Source: Bacillus sp. FJAT-22090 (lineage in GTDB: Bacteria; Bacillota; Bacilli; Bacillales_A; Planococcaceae). Taken from it: a DNA stretch of 64,000 bases. Below the pieces are notes generated by a model that was given only the letters and a program-made list of their open reading frames with translations, was not told the origin of the DNA and did not search any database. The stretch is taken from positions 1,860,001 to 1,924,000 of the forward strand of contig NZ_CP012601.1 in NCBI RefSeq assembly GCF_001278755.1, read 5' to 3'. Positions 49,069 to 58,045 of the stretch are shown piece after piece; position 1 is the stretch's first letter; the number at the start of each line of letters is the position of its first letter. Made by a program: the position numbers and the translations under genes.

Positions 49069-49397
49069 TTAATTAAACTCTAAATTTATAAGTTTATTAT
49101 ATAGTTTAAATAAAAAATCCTTCCAATCTTCTAATGCAGAATTTGAAACTTCCTCTGGATTTTCTAACACACGAAATCCATCTGCATAATGAAACATTAA
49201 TAATTCCGTCCCTAAATCACAATGCTCATTTTTAAGAATTGCTTTTGGAACATCAAACCCATTATTCCCGTTAATTTGCCGCCAAAAAAATATAGGAATA
49301 AAGGGTTATCAATTTTACTTACATGTCTTATTGTATTAACTTTATCTGTACCATAAAGCAACTCTTCTAGAAAAGCAATCTCTGCGCTATCCATCAA
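49069..49397 (-). pseudogene. DUF4274-like immunity gene with a frameshift in a T7 run
   Basis: Two frames join at the seven-A run at about 49285-49291 (T7 on the coding strand). The first gives MDSAEIAFLEELLYGTDKVN, then HVSKIDNPLFLYFF. The second gives WRQINGNNGFDVPKAILKNE, then HCDLGTELLMFHYADGFRVL, and a C-terminal DWKDFLFKLYNKLINLEFN. Together they make an ordinary DUF4274-type protein of about 108 residues, a family common beside polymorphic toxins. A one-base change restores the frame, so this is either a true mutation, a phase-variable tract or a sequencing error. It follows the Imm22-like gene by 33 nt. Confidence 0.7.
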
Positions 49398-49429
49398 CTA
49401 AAGCTATTACATACTTATTAAGCGTATTC

Positions 49430-49804
49430 TTACTCATAGTTTGTAGCAGTAATAAATTCAAAAGCACCAGCTGAAATAATTTCATAGTTATACTCAAAGT
49501 TATATATTAGAATTACTGCATTATAAGATTTTTTTAAATCTATATTTTTCTTAATTTTTGGGATGATAATTTCTTCATACGAACACCCATCTAATAATGT
49601 GGAAATATCACTACTACTATTCTTATAGACTGCTTTTTCTATAGTATCCTCATCTGTTTCATCCATATCAATATTAAAATCGATAAAAAATTTAGAAGGA
49701 ACTGACTCGCCATCCTCATCATACATTAAATCTACATATTCTCCTATGGAATCCACTTCTTCAATATTACCTAACCAGATAGAAACCCATCCTTGTTTTT
49801 CCAT
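49430..49804 (-). CDS. Imm22-like immunity protein for the LXG-2 toxin
   Basis: A 124-residue acidic protein starting MEKQGWVSIWLGNIEEVDSI and continuing with YVDLMYDEDGESVPSKFFID. These are features of the Imm22 family of polymorphic-toxin immunity proteins (N-terminal VSxWLG, then a conserved SxFxxDF-type block). There is no signal peptide or membrane helix, so it would act in the cytoplasm. It starts 12 nt after the LXG-2 toxin stop, and GGAGGA lies just upstream. It is the most likely cognate immunity protein, and it is intact, unlike the genes that follow. Confidence 0.75.
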   Translation of the reverse strand: MEKQGWVSIWLGNIEEVDSIGEYVDLMYDEDGESVPSKFFIDFNIDMDETDEDTIEKAVYKNSSSDISTLLDGCSYEEIIIPKIKKNIDLKKSYNAVILIYNFEYNYEIISAGAFEFITATNYE

Positions 49805-49816
49805 AATAGTATCCTC

Positions 49817-51499
49817 CTACTTTAATATAAGACCTTCTGGTAAAGACGAAACCCCACCCTCAAGTCTATAAATTGCCCAATTATTAAGTCGTCTAACAAA
49901 TGTATTATAGTCATTAGAAGTATCTATTATTGCTAACAACTCATTATGTGCTTTTGTTGAGCCTAACCCTCCATGAACACCGTTTGGATTGACGAAATTA
50001 ACATCAGATATAGCTGTTCTTAAATCTTTAATCTCTTCAGCACTAATATTCCAATATTTAAATTGCGGAGCCCTTGAAACTAAGTGCCACTCATGTAAAC
50101 CTCCAGGTTCTCTAAGCTGACGTTCAATTTTCTTTCTAATCTTTTTATCTTCCCAAAGTTCATCTAATTCACTACTTGTAAGGGAATTAAAAAATCCATT
50201 AAAATTCCCACTCTTTGCAGTTGGTATATCATCAACAGTTAATTTTGTTAAATCTTTTATTTCATTAGCATTATCTATACCCTTACCAGCATCCTTAGCA
50301 TTTTCTCCAGCTTTCAATAAATCATGGCCAGTATCAGCGACTTTTAAAGGTTTGAGGAAAGTAAAGGCAGCTGCTTCTATCCGCTCGTTTACGGTCGCTT
50401 CAGGTCCCACGATGGTCGCAATGTCTCCTAAAAAGAAGTCATAGGAGGCAATTGTAAATGGCGCTAAACCATCGGGTGTTCCTGATCCATTTCCGCCCAT
50501 AACTTTTCTTTTACCTTCGAAAGTGACCATATAATCGCCTGTAATCGGATCAATCGGATTATCAGAATGGTAATTACTTAGCTGAGGTTGCTTAGACAAC
50601 TCTGCATAGATCATCTCCAGTTCCGACATACTTTCCTTATTACTTAGTTTAATTGGTGCTGTTATACTTGAAAACGCTAATATGTTATGACCCAACAGAG
50701 TGCTTGGTTTAATTAGTCCTCCATAACCAAACCGGATAGGACTTGCTCCAGCTAAAAATAATTGAAGCATCGTCTTCAAATGATTTTTTCTATCTGTCAT
50801 GGTGGATAGGTCAGCTAGTGGGGTTGTACGTTGCGACAAGTCTGTCTTTAAAAAGTTGTTAGATGACAAGGATGCCCACAGATTTGTTTGAAAATGTATA
50901 TCTGTTAGTCCGTCCTTATACAAGCCCTCTAAATCCGAAAGCCAAGTTTCCATTGTCTGAATGCCCTGTTCAATTGGACTTAGTGCGGTCGTTTGGGTTG
51001 CATCAAATTCGTGAAGCCGCGCGACCGTGTCATCACGCTTCCTCTTTGAATTAATAACTCCCTCCTGCACTCCACTATCATCTAGGTGAGGCAGTCCAAC
51101 AATGTCTCTCACCTGATCCATGATGCTGTTTGTCTCGTCCGTCAAATTAGCTGTCAGCTGGCCGATCAGTGTAAGTCCCTGTTCCAGTTCACCTTCTAGG
51201 AATTGTTCTACTATGTAGCCTGCCGAATCAGGTTCAAGTGAGTAAAGAGCTGCCTCCATCTGGTGAAGCACTTGTTTGAAATGCTCGGAAAACAATTGGA
51301 AATATTGAAGAAATGGCAAATGACATTCCTCATAAAAGGAGCGAATGGCATCTCCACCTTCTCCTTTTAATTGATCCTCCAACTGAACTAATCCTTCCAC
51401 TGCACGGTGAATCACTTCTATTTCACTGCGTAACCTGTCTAACATAGAAATGTTGCGTTGTAGCCCTTCTTGAAATAAATCTACGTCCAATACTTTCAT
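49817..51499 (-). CDS. LXG-domain polymorphic toxin 2 (HNH/EndoVII-like nuclease tip)
   Basis: A 560-residue LXG toxin. The N-terminal LXG domain (about 1-230) is almost the same as in the toxin at 19428-21095. A middle pre-toxin region (about 300-430) has a PT-TG-like segment around YDFFLGDIATIVGPEATVNE. The C-terminal tip has GGLHEWHLVSRAPQFKYWNI near 475, FVNPNGVHGGLGSTKAHNEL, and FVRRLNNWA. The paired His-rich segments (HEWH and the HGGxGSTxAHNE motif) suggest an HNH/EndoVII-like nuclease. The ATG at 51499 matches the other copy; an upstream TTG at 51505 is less likely. The immunity gene follows at once. Confidence 0.87.
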   Translation of the reverse strand: MKVLDVDLFQEGLQRNISMLDRLRSEIEVIHRAVEGLVQLEDQLKGEGGDAIRSFYEECHLPFLQYFQLFSEHFKQVLHQMEAALYSLEPDSAGYIVEQFLEGELEQGLTLIGQLTANLTDETNSIMDQVRDIVGLPHLDDSGVQEGVINSKRKRDDTVARLHEFDATQTTALSPIEQGIQTMETWLSDLEGLYKDGLTDIHFQTNLWASLSSNNFLKTDLSQRTTPLADLSTMTDRKNHLKTMLQLFLAGASPIRFGYGGLIKPSTLLGHNILAFSSITAPIKLSNKESMSELEMIYAELSKQPQLSNYHSDNPIDPITGDYMVTFEGKRKVMGGNGSGTPDGLAPFTIASYDFFLGDIATIVGPEATVNERIEAAAFTFLKPLKVADTGHDLLKAGENAKDAGKGIDNANEIKDLTKLTVDDIPTAKSGNFNGFFNSLTSSELDELWEDKKIRKKIERQLREPGGLHEWHLVSRAPQFKYWNISAEEIKDLRTAISDVNFVNPNGVHGGLGSTKAHNELLAIIDTSNDYNTFVRRLNNWAIYRLEGGVSSLPEGLILK

Positions 51500-51588
51500 A
51501 GGCAATTCCTCACAGAGAGTTTAGAAATAGCCACTTTCGAATAATACCAATACTCTTTATTATACAATAATACCCCACAGGTGAACAT
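51496..51588 (-). CDS. Candidate 30-residue leader peptide upstream of LXG-2
   Basis: ATG at 51588 with GGAGGAG ribosome site, encoding MFTCGVLLYNKEYWYYSKVA and 10 more residues; its TGA overlaps the toxin ATG. The counterpart at 21092-21175 shares the first 13 residues and is three codons shorter. The frame contains a TATAAT promoter element, so coding status is uncertain. Confidence 0.35.
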   Translation of the reverse strand: MFTCGVLLYNKEYWYYSKVAISKLSVRNCL

Positions 51589-51780
51589 TCTTCTCCTCCT
51601 CTATTAACCTATCAATAGTTATAATATTCCATTTTTAAAGAAGGAGGTAAAGAGAGAAGTTAAAATTTCCACAAAAATAATTCCTAAGAATTACAATGTA
51701 TAAAACAGTCTATGACTCTTACACTACCAACAAAGGAAAATAGTGGATATATAGATAGTATTGAACATAGTTTTAAATTA
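51520..51780. repeat. Duplicated LXG 5' region, copy 2
   Basis: Partner of 21120-21360: shared blocks run from the toxin start to about 240 nt upstream, ending near GGAAAATAGTGG and a GATAGT-type block. Divergence rises with distance from the toxin gene. Confidence 0.8.
51559..51587 (-). promoter_or_regulatory. Candidate promoter of the LXG-2 toxin gene
   Basis: TATAAT (51559-51564) and TGTTCA (51582-51587), 17-nt spacing, identical in layout to the LXG-1 locus. Confidence 0.5.
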
Positions 51781-51869
51781 AGTCCTATCTTCTACTTATT
51801 GTTCTATTTTTTCATTAGAATCATAAAATAAATAGATTCTAACTTTTAAAGTGCAAAGGGGACAAGTAG

Positions 51870-52094
51870 ATGTTTGCTGTATTTTTTTATGAAAATAATT
51901 CTATTGTATTAAATCAAGCTTTAAGAAATATACCTTCTATTGATGAAGATATAAGAATTAAGGGACGTAAAGGAAAAGTCACTGGTGTTCAGGAGATGGA
52001 AGAAAACATTATTCATGTACAAGTAGAGTTTGAAAAAGTAGTGGATAAAAATAAAAATGCCCTGAAAGATCTTGGGAAAAATAAAAAGAGATAA
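51870..52094 (+). CDS. Small conserved hypothetical protein (74 aa)
   Basis: Begins MFAVFFYENNSIVLNQALRN and ends in a Lys-rich tail. It is mostly soluble, with a predicted beta-rich first half (DEDIRIKGRKGKVTGVQEME, then IIHVQVEFEKV) that could be a small OB- or SH3-like barrel. AAAGGGGAC lies about 10 nt before the ATG, and a hairpin follows at 52135. Length and layout suggest a real gene of unknown function; no family recognised. It is oriented away from the LXG-2 locus. Confidence 0.6.
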   Translation: MFAVFFYENNSIVLNQALRNIPSIDEDIRIKGRKGKVTGVQEMEENIIHVQVEFEKVVDKNKNALKDLGKNKKR

Positions 52095-52134
52095 CTCACA
52101 TTGAAAAACTTATCTATTCATTTAGAATTGGAAA

Positions 52135-52163
52135 AGCCCTCACGTGCTTAATCACTGAGGGCT
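52135..52163. terminator. Terminator between the small gene and yitT-type gene
   Basis: Perfect 8-bp arms AGCCCTCA/TGAGGGCT around a 13-nt loop, between convergent genes; the T run is weak on plus and moderate (CCAATTC) on minus, so strength is uncertain. Confidence 0.55.
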
Positions 52164-52226
52164 ACAAACATTATTAAGTTTCGAAATTACCATGATAAAT
52201 TATTTAAGATTAAGTAATCTTGAATA

Positions 52227-53063
52227 TTAGCTAGTGCTAAAACTACTACCTAATACGTCACGAACTTCATGGACGACAACAAATGCCTGATCGTCAACAT
52301 TGCTGACGGTCTGTTTCAATTGGACTAATTCCTGTTGGTTGATGACAATATAGAGAACATCTTTTTGGTTCTGGCTATAACCCCCACGACCTTCCAAAAT
52401 CGTCACTCCGCGTGTCATGTTATCTAAGATAAATTGACGAATCGCTTCTGAGTGCTCTGAAATGATCGTTACTGCTGTCCGGTTATTCAGCCCTTCAATT
52501 ACATAATCGATTACTTTAGATCCTAAGAACACCGCAACAAGGGTATACATCGCTTTTTCCTGACCGATAATGAATACCGAACCCGCAATAACAATAATAT
52601 CAATTACGAGGACACCCTTCCCCAGACTCCAGCCTAAATATTGATTGGCTAAACGTGCTAGAATAGCTGATCCTCCTGAGGTTCCACCTGCCCTAAACAT
52701 CATGCCGAGACCCAGACCTACAAACACTCCTGAGAATAAAGCGGCAAGCAATGTGTCTCCATTCAATTGATGGCCAACGTCTTCCGTTATGAACAGAAAA
52801 AATGATGAAAAAATAATCCCAAGTACTGTATAAATCATTGTTTTTTTATCAAAAAACTTATAACCTACCGCTAAAAGAATTGCATTGATCAGAAGGTTCA
52901 CGATACCAGGTGACCAATCAAATAAATAATGAGTAATCACCGTGACCCCGATGATGCCTCCTTCGGATAATCGGTATGGGATTGCGAAATAGTTAATACC
53001 GATTGCGAATAATAGAGACCCTATAACAATTAATAATATTTCCTTGATACTTTTCTGTGTCAT
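52227..53063 (-). CDS. YitT family membrane protein (DUF2179)
   Basis: A 278-residue protein with five or six N-terminal transmembrane helices (about 10-195). Typical pieces are GINYFAIPYRLSEGGIIGVT, GLGMMFRAGGTSGGSAILAR and KVIDYVIEGLNNRTAVTIIS. A cytosolic C-terminal DUF2179 domain (about 200-278) has the DNMTRGVTILEGRGGYS motif. Function of the family is unsettled; transport has been proposed. It ends in a serine-rich tail and stands alone upstream of the convergent small gene. Confidence 0.9.
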   Translation of the reverse strand: MTQKSIKEILLIVIGSLLFAIGINYFAIPYRLSEGGIIGVTVITHYLFDWSPGIVNLLINAILLAVGYKFFDKKTMIYTVLGIIFSSFFLFITEDVGHQLNGDTLLAALFSGVFVGLGLGMMFRAGGTSGGSAILARLANQYLGWSLGKGVLVIDIIVIAGSVFIIGQEKAMYTLVAVFLGSKVIDYVIEGLNNRTAVTIISEHSEAIRQFILDNMTRGVTILEGRGGYSQNQKDVLYIVINQQELVQLKQTVSNVDDQAFVVVHEVRDVLGSSFSTS

Positions 53064-53089
53064 TTAATTCCTCCTACAAATTGAACCCA

Positions 53090-53129
53090 GCAAAAAATAG
53101 GGCGTTTAGCCGCGATTCGGCCAAACGCC
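53090..53129 (-). terminator. Terminator of the LysR gene
   Basis: GGCGTTT-A-GCCG / CGGC-C-AAACGCC hairpin followed in the minus direction by CTATTTTTTGC. Confidence 0.8.
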
Positions 53130-53144
53130 ACGTTATGTAGTTGT

Positions 53145-54047
53145 TTACTGTTGGTCTTCCAGCTCCCATTTCTTTGCGTGTTTCTGAATTATTTCCATTA
53201 ATATTTTCATAGCTGGCGTCACCCACTTATCCTTATGAAACGCAAGTTGAGTAGTCACGAATTCCTCATTGTGCACCCAAGGCAACGCAACCAGACTACC
53301 TCGTTCCAACTCATCTTTTACAGTCATCAAGGGTAAATAGGATAGACCTAATCCGCATTTGACTGATTGCTTAATGGCCTCGATATTCCAAAAAGTGATA
53401 CGTGAACAGCTTACTCCCTCTTCTTTGATCCATCTTTCAAGCAAATCTCGATAACTGCCCGACTCCGTAAGAAGTAACACTTCTCCCTCCAATTCGGTTG
53501 GAGTAATTACTGCTTTGTCACATAAACGGTGACCTGGTGGAGCAATCATCACCAATGTCTCTTTAACTAAATCGCTTGTGACAATATCTGGACCTAATTT
53601 TTCAGGATTTGTAAATAATGCTAAATCAAACTTTCCGGATTTCAATTCATTGTTAAGTTCCTGGCTTTCGGATGGTTGCAAAATAAGATGGACATTTGGG
53701 TAAGTTCTCTTAAACTCGTACAGTATTGTTGGCAACCTGTATACCATTAACGATTCATTTGCACCAATCAAGACGGTACCAGAAGGCTCCATATTTAAGC
53801 GTGAAGAATCGATTGCTTCCTGATAAAGCTGTAGTATTTCCTTTGCATACGATGCTAGATGTGTCCCAGCATCCGTCAAAACAACAGTTTTTCCTAGCCG
53901 ATCAAAGAGACGATTCCCAACAGCTTCCTCCAGTGCCCTAATATGATTAGTAACCGTGGATTGTGTATAACCCAATTGTTCACCAGCGCGCGTAAATCCA
54001 CCACACTCCGCGACAACTAAAAAGGTTTTTAGGTTACGAAGCTCCAT
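53145..54047 (-). CDS. LysR family transcriptional regulator
   Basis: A 300-residue LysR regulator. The N-terminal winged helix (about 1-60) reads MELRNLKTFLVVAECGGFTR and AGEQLGYTQSTVTNHIRALE. The C-terminal effector domain (about 90-295) follows. The ATG at 54047 has GGGGG 8 nt upstream and yields the usual MELR start; an earlier in-frame ATG at 54080 is less likely. A palindrome CGAATA-N6-TATTCG lies at 54126-54143 and could be its site. Divergent to the broken YciI-like gene. Effector unknown. Confidence 0.9.
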   Translation of the reverse strand: MELRNLKTFLVVAECGGFTRAGEQLGYTQSTVTNHIRALEEAVGNRLFDRLGKTVVLTDAGTHLASYAKEILQLYQEAIDSSRLNMEPSGTVLIGANESLMVYRLPTILYEFKRTYPNVHLILQPSESQELNNELKSGKFDLALFTNPEKLGPDIVTSDLVKETLVMIAPPGHRLCDKAVITPTELEGEVLLLTESGSYRDLLERWIKEEGVSCSRITFWNIEAIKQSVKCGLGLSYLPLMTVKDELERGSLVALPWVHNEEFVTTQLAFHKDKWVTPAMKILMEIIQKHAKKWELEDQQ

Positions 54048-54303
54048 AGTTATTCCCCCTATACGAATAATATTCTTCATATTGTATAGGAATCAGATCG
54101 GAAAGACGATATTTTTTACTCCCAACGAATAGTATAATATTCGAATCTAAATTAATGAAATGAATTAATTTAATTAAAATCATTCAAAATTTTAGGGTTA
54201 ATGTAAAAATATTTAATACGAATTATAAATCTTTTGAAATTAAATTATTAAAGATAAGTTTTTCCTACAATAGTCTTTAAATACTTTATTAAGGAGAACT
54301 ACA

Positions 54304-54606
54304 ATGGAAAAATTACAGTTTTTGTATCAACTTTAACTTATTCCTTCCTTATTAGATCAAGCAAATTGGACTGAAAAAGAAAATTCAATCGTCCAACACC
54401 ATTTTGAGGTGCTACAAAATCTACAAGAGGAAGGAAGGCTCCTGTTAGCTGGTAGAACTTTGAACTTAGACCCAATCGGAATTGTTATTTTAGAAGTTGA
54501 CACAGAGGAAGAAGCATTTGAACTTATGCATAACGACCCCGCTGTAAAAGAAGGGATAATAGAAGCACAACTATTTCCTTACCGAGTTGCTTTATATAAA
54601 AAATAA
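54304..54606 (+). pseudogene. YciI-like protein gene with an in-frame stop at codon 11
   Basis: The reading frame begins MEKLQFLYQL, then TAA (54334-54336), and continues LIPSLLDQANWTEKENSIVQ to a normal YciI-type end (LFPYRVALYKK). The Bacillales homologues I know read ..LKLIPxLLD.. here, so an AAA-to-TAA change is the simplest explanation. GGAGAAC precedes the ATG. A restart at the ATG of 54409 would lose the first half. Ancestor length about 100 residues. Confidence 0.75.
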
Positions 54607-54683
54607 AAACAATGAATAAATCTGGAGAAAGAGCCCTCCTTTTTATTACCGGAGAGCTCTTTGTTTCATAATTAATTCCAACG

Positions 54684-55619
54684 TCATTTCAACAATTCAT
54701 CAATCCATTTTTGTACTTTCAAACCTTCCTCAAACGATACAACTAGGGACTCCCTACCATTTAACAAGCCATGACATGCGTCCAGAAGACTCTGTGGCTG
54801 ATTGTCAGGTACAACTTGAACAGCTTCTTGGTCCTTTTCACTTACCCAGAGTTCTGACCAATTTCGGATTGTCATTACTTTTTTTGTTCCCAGAACCTTA
54901 AATTCTAGAAGTTCTTCCTGTCCAATTCCTGACAGGCTATTTAAAATAATCGGTATCCCACTTTCTGTCTTAGCAATTGCCGACACACCTGTTTCACATA
55001 GATCCCCATTTTCTGGGTAGGTTGTATAGTGGGAGGAAATCGTAAAATTACCGAACAGATGATACATAAGTTGTAAATAATGCGGAAATATCTCTCTTAT
55101 GAAGCCTCCTTGTTCTCTTGAAGCAATCCAAGGATTTTGTTGCCATTTCCTTGGCCAATGTGGAAAATATGTATGCAGCTCTATCTTGACAATATCACCA
55201 AGCGAAGCTGACGTAATCTCTTTTTTAAGACTCTGTATAGCAGGACTATACATTAACGGAAAATGCATCGCTGTCTTAATATTTGCTTCCTCTGATGCTT
55301 TTACCATTCTCCATCCATCTTCCGTATCATGAGCAAGAGGTTTTTCAGAGAGAATATTTAAACCATGCTCAGCTATTAGCTCGGCTAGTGGAGCATGACT
55401 TACCGGTGGTGTCCCGATATATACCCAATTTGGTTTTGTTTGTAAAAGCTCGTTTAACGATTCAGCCATCGGAAGTTGGTATTTTGTTGATATTTCCTTT
55501 AGTCTTATTTTATTCTCATCGAATATGGAAACAATTTCGCAATTAGGATGAGCCAAAATCTGATTAATAATACGCTCCCCAACGATTCCTGTCCCAATTA
55601 ACGCAAATGTAGTTTTCAT
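54684..55619 (-). CDS. Gfo/Idh/MocA family oxidoreductase
   Basis: A 311-residue NAD(P)-dependent sugar/cyclitol dehydrogenase-like protein. The Rossmann opening TTFALIGTGIVGERIINQIL leads to NWVYIGTPPVSHAPLAELIA and NILSEKPLAHD, where the EKP motif holds the catalytic Lys. A C-terminal alpha/beta domain follows. GGGAG lies upstream of the ATG at 55619. It sits 25 nt after the broken hydrolase gene in the same direction and may be in one unit with it. Substrate unknown. Confidence 0.88.
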   Translation of the reverse strand: MKTTFALIGTGIVGERIINQILAHPNCEIVSIFDENKIRLKEISTKYQLPMAESLNELLQTKPNWVYIGTPPVSHAPLAELIAEHGLNILSEKPLAHDTEDGWRMVKASEEANIKTAMHFPLMYSPAIQSLKKEITSASLGDIVKIELHTYFPHWPRKWQQNPWIASREQGGFIREIFPHYLQLMYHLFGNFTISSHYTTYPENGDLCETGVSAIAKTESGIPIILNSLSGIGQEELLEFKVLGTKKVMTIRNWSELWVSEKDQEAVQVVPDNQPQSLLDACHGLLNGRESLVVSFEEGLKVQKWIDELLK

Positions 55620-55644
55620 AAATTTACTCCCTTTCTTCCTTTAC

Positions 55645-56504
55645 TTATTTATTTTCACTTTTTTCCTTTATCCATTTCTTCACTTCTTTTGTTGTTCGAC
55701 TCGGTTCATCCCACTGGAGCGTATGCCCTGCACCCTCCATTCGTATCACAGTAAGATCATTTATATGATCCTTTAACTGCGAAATTCCAATTGCTCTTGC
55801 ATCATCCAAATTTTCAGGATTAGTAGCATGAATTAACAGGAGTGGAACCTTAATAAAAGGATAAACTTCCACAAAAGGTTCTTCAAAAAATGCTTTTATA
55901 ATGGATAAGACAGTGAATTTAGAAGCGACTAGCTCAAATCGTACATCTTTCTTTTTGAATAGAGATGCGACATACCTCTCTTTGTTTTCATCCCATTTTT
56001 TCGTATAGGTATTATACTCTTCAAAGATACTCTCTAAATCAGTAAACACAGAACGATCCATATAATCATTCCATCCAGCAATCGCATAGTCAAAATCCAT
56101 TTCAAGTTGGTTTTGCGGAAAGGTGAAGCCTCCATCCAACAGAATAATCCCTAATACATCAAAAGGATTATGCTTTGTAAAATGGAGGGCTAAATCTGCT
56201 CCCCATGAATGCCCCATTATATAGAAAGGTTTTGGTAAGATTTGTTGAATTACTTGCCGATACCATCTTGCTAATGCAGAAAACAAATAATCACTTTCTT
56301 TATCGAATGAGGATTTTTTCCCATGACCTGGACTATCAAAGATGATAAGATGAAAATCTTTTTCTAAGAGAAATGCTATATCTGAAAAACTATAGAAGCC
56401 ATTGCCTACAAGCCCGTGGAAACAATAATCGTTAAATTGTTTTTATTACCAAATTCAAAGTAATTAACAGTGCACCCACTCTTTGTTATATTGTAACTTC
56501 GCAA
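55645..56504 (-). pseudogene. Alpha/beta hydrolase broken by a 1-nt deletion
   Basis: The open part (55645-56286) begins at an internal TTG and lacks the N-terminal part of the fold. Upstream, in another frame, the codons from a TTG at 56504 (with AGGGGTGA ribosome site) give LRSYNITKSGCTVNYFEFGN, then the oxyanion-loop region. The frames join near 56418-56423 (GTTTCC for expected GTTTTCC), restoring HGLVGNGFYSFSD. The rest shows IIFDSPGHG, GHSWGADLALHF (nucleophile Ser), and a late GAGHTLQWDEP carrying the catalytic His. The full product would be about 286 residues. One missing T explains the break. Confidence 0.75.
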
Positions 56505-56982
56505 ATTAGCTCACCCCTAATCTTTCTCGCCCTTCTATCCCCTATTTCATACAACAGACAAACTCTTATTGTTAAAAAGCATTAGAAATTAATCAGGAGG
56601 AAATACTGTCTAAAAGATTTGTATATTGTTTGACAATATTATTCTGATTTCATTACCTTCCCTAATAGTCTTTTTAGAATCGTAATCGCAACTTGTTAAA
56701 ACGAATAATCAGCAAACGATTGGGGATTCTAATGTTGAATTGGAATGAACATGTGGCTCAAATAAGTTATAAAAAATTAATCAATCACATGTTTACATTA
56801 GATTTTTGAACTTCTTTCATTTCTTGCATAAATGATACGGAACCAAAATCTATATATTCCCTTTCACAAGAAATTAATATGATGCATTCACTTGTTGTAG
56901 TTATCTTTAATCCAATAGTAGCATATCTACCGTATTACTAAAGCTCATTTTTGATAATTCAGATAGGAGGAATTCCAAACAA
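56505..56982. other. Intergenic region, nothing recognised
   Basis: About 480 nt of AT-rich DNA between the broken hydrolase and the low-complexity protein gene. No coding frame with a ribosome site, no convincing terminator. The last 20 nt hold the AGGAGGA ribosome site of the next gene. Confidence 0.5.
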
Positions 56983-57876
56983 ATGACCAATAAACCACAA
57001 CAAAACATCGGTTCAAAAAGTGCATTTACTCGTTTCATGATGGGATCAGTGATGACCGCATACGGTACTGCACAACTAATGCGAAATCCTAAAAGCAGAA
57101 GCGGTCAAATGCTCATCATGTTTGGTGCAATGACAGCTGCGGAAGGTGCAACTAAATATTGCCCATCAAAAGCAGTGGGTTCAACCATGTTGAATAGTAA
57201 CATGATACAAAAAATGATGAACAAAAATGCTTCTCAAAGTACATTAGCTGGGGTCGGCGCTACTAGCGGATCTCAATCATTGCAAAGTTCTACAAGTGGA
57301 ACTATTACTCAAGCAAGCGGAAACATCATGCAAATGATCGGAAATATTGCACAAAAATTAACTAGCGGAAATGCTGCTCAAAATAATAAGGCAGGAACTC
57401 AAAACATGAGTAGTGGTAATCAACAAAATGGTCAAAGTGGCAACATTGCTCAGACAATCGGAAATGCTGCCCAACAAATGACAAGTGGAACTGCTGCTCA
57501 AACTATTGGTAACATTGCTCAAACCGTAGCACCACAAGTCGGTCAAATGATGAGTAGCGCCGCTAGTATGACTGGAACACAAAATCCTGCTGGAACGAAT
57601 AATGTTAAGAAACAAGCATCTGCTACAGGTGGAGCATCAAAGACGAACGGTATTGCAACAAATGGGACATCTAATGTACAGAAAAATGCTTCTGCCAAAT
57701 CAACTAATAGTAATAACAAGCAAGCTACATCCTCGAATGGGAACAACAATCAAAATACAAATGCAACAAAACCTCTTTTAGACGGTGCAGCTAATAAAGA
57801 TGTTGCAGCTTCATCGGTCATAAATGCTTCAAATTCAACTGACAAAAATACAACTACATCGAATATTTTGCAATAA
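56983..57876 (+). CDS. Low-complexity protein with DUF2892-like N terminus
   Basis: A 297-residue protein. Residues about 15-63 (FMMGSVMTAYGTAQLMRNPK to EGATKYCPSK) form two short hydrophobic segments ending in a Cys-Pro, like the small DUF2892/YgaP-type membrane module. The rest (about 80-297) is Asn/Gln/Ser/Thr/Ala-rich with imperfect repeats of the type GNIAQxxxSGNAAQ and a very polar tail. There is no export signal. The strong AGGAGGA ribosome site and a terminator at 57881-57918 indicate an expressed gene. Possible roles as a spore or envelope scaffold are speculation. Confidence 0.75.
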   Translation: MTNKPQQNIGSKSAFTRFMMGSVMTAYGTAQLMRNPKSRSGQMLIMFGAMTAAEGATKYCPSKAVGSTMLNSNMIQKMMNKNASQSTLAGVGATSGSQSLQSSTSGTITQASGNIMQMIGNIAQKLTSGNAAQNNKAGTQNMSSGNQQNGQSGNIAQTIGNAAQQMTSGTAAQTIGNIAQTVAPQVGQMMSSAASMTGTQNPAGTNNVKKQASATGGASKTNGIATNGTSNVQKNASAKSTNSNNKQATSSNGNNNQNTNATKPLLDGAANKDVAASSVINASNSTDKNTTTSNILQ

Positions 57877-57880
57877 TGAT

Positions 57881-57918
57881 AAAACCTGTCACCACACATA
57901 TTGTGGAGACAGGTTTTT
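57881..57918 (+). terminator. Terminator of the low-complexity protein gene
   Basis: AAACCTGTC-CCACA / TTGTGG-GACAGGTTT stem followed by TTTT. Confidence 0.8.
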
Positions 57919-58045
57919 AGTATGCATAAAAAGTGTAATAAGCAAGATAATAGGAAACAAAAAAACTTAATTTTTTGACACTTCAATACTATAATGATAA
58001 ATATGTAATACTTGTAATCTTTTATTATAACTAGGAGGCGGAATA

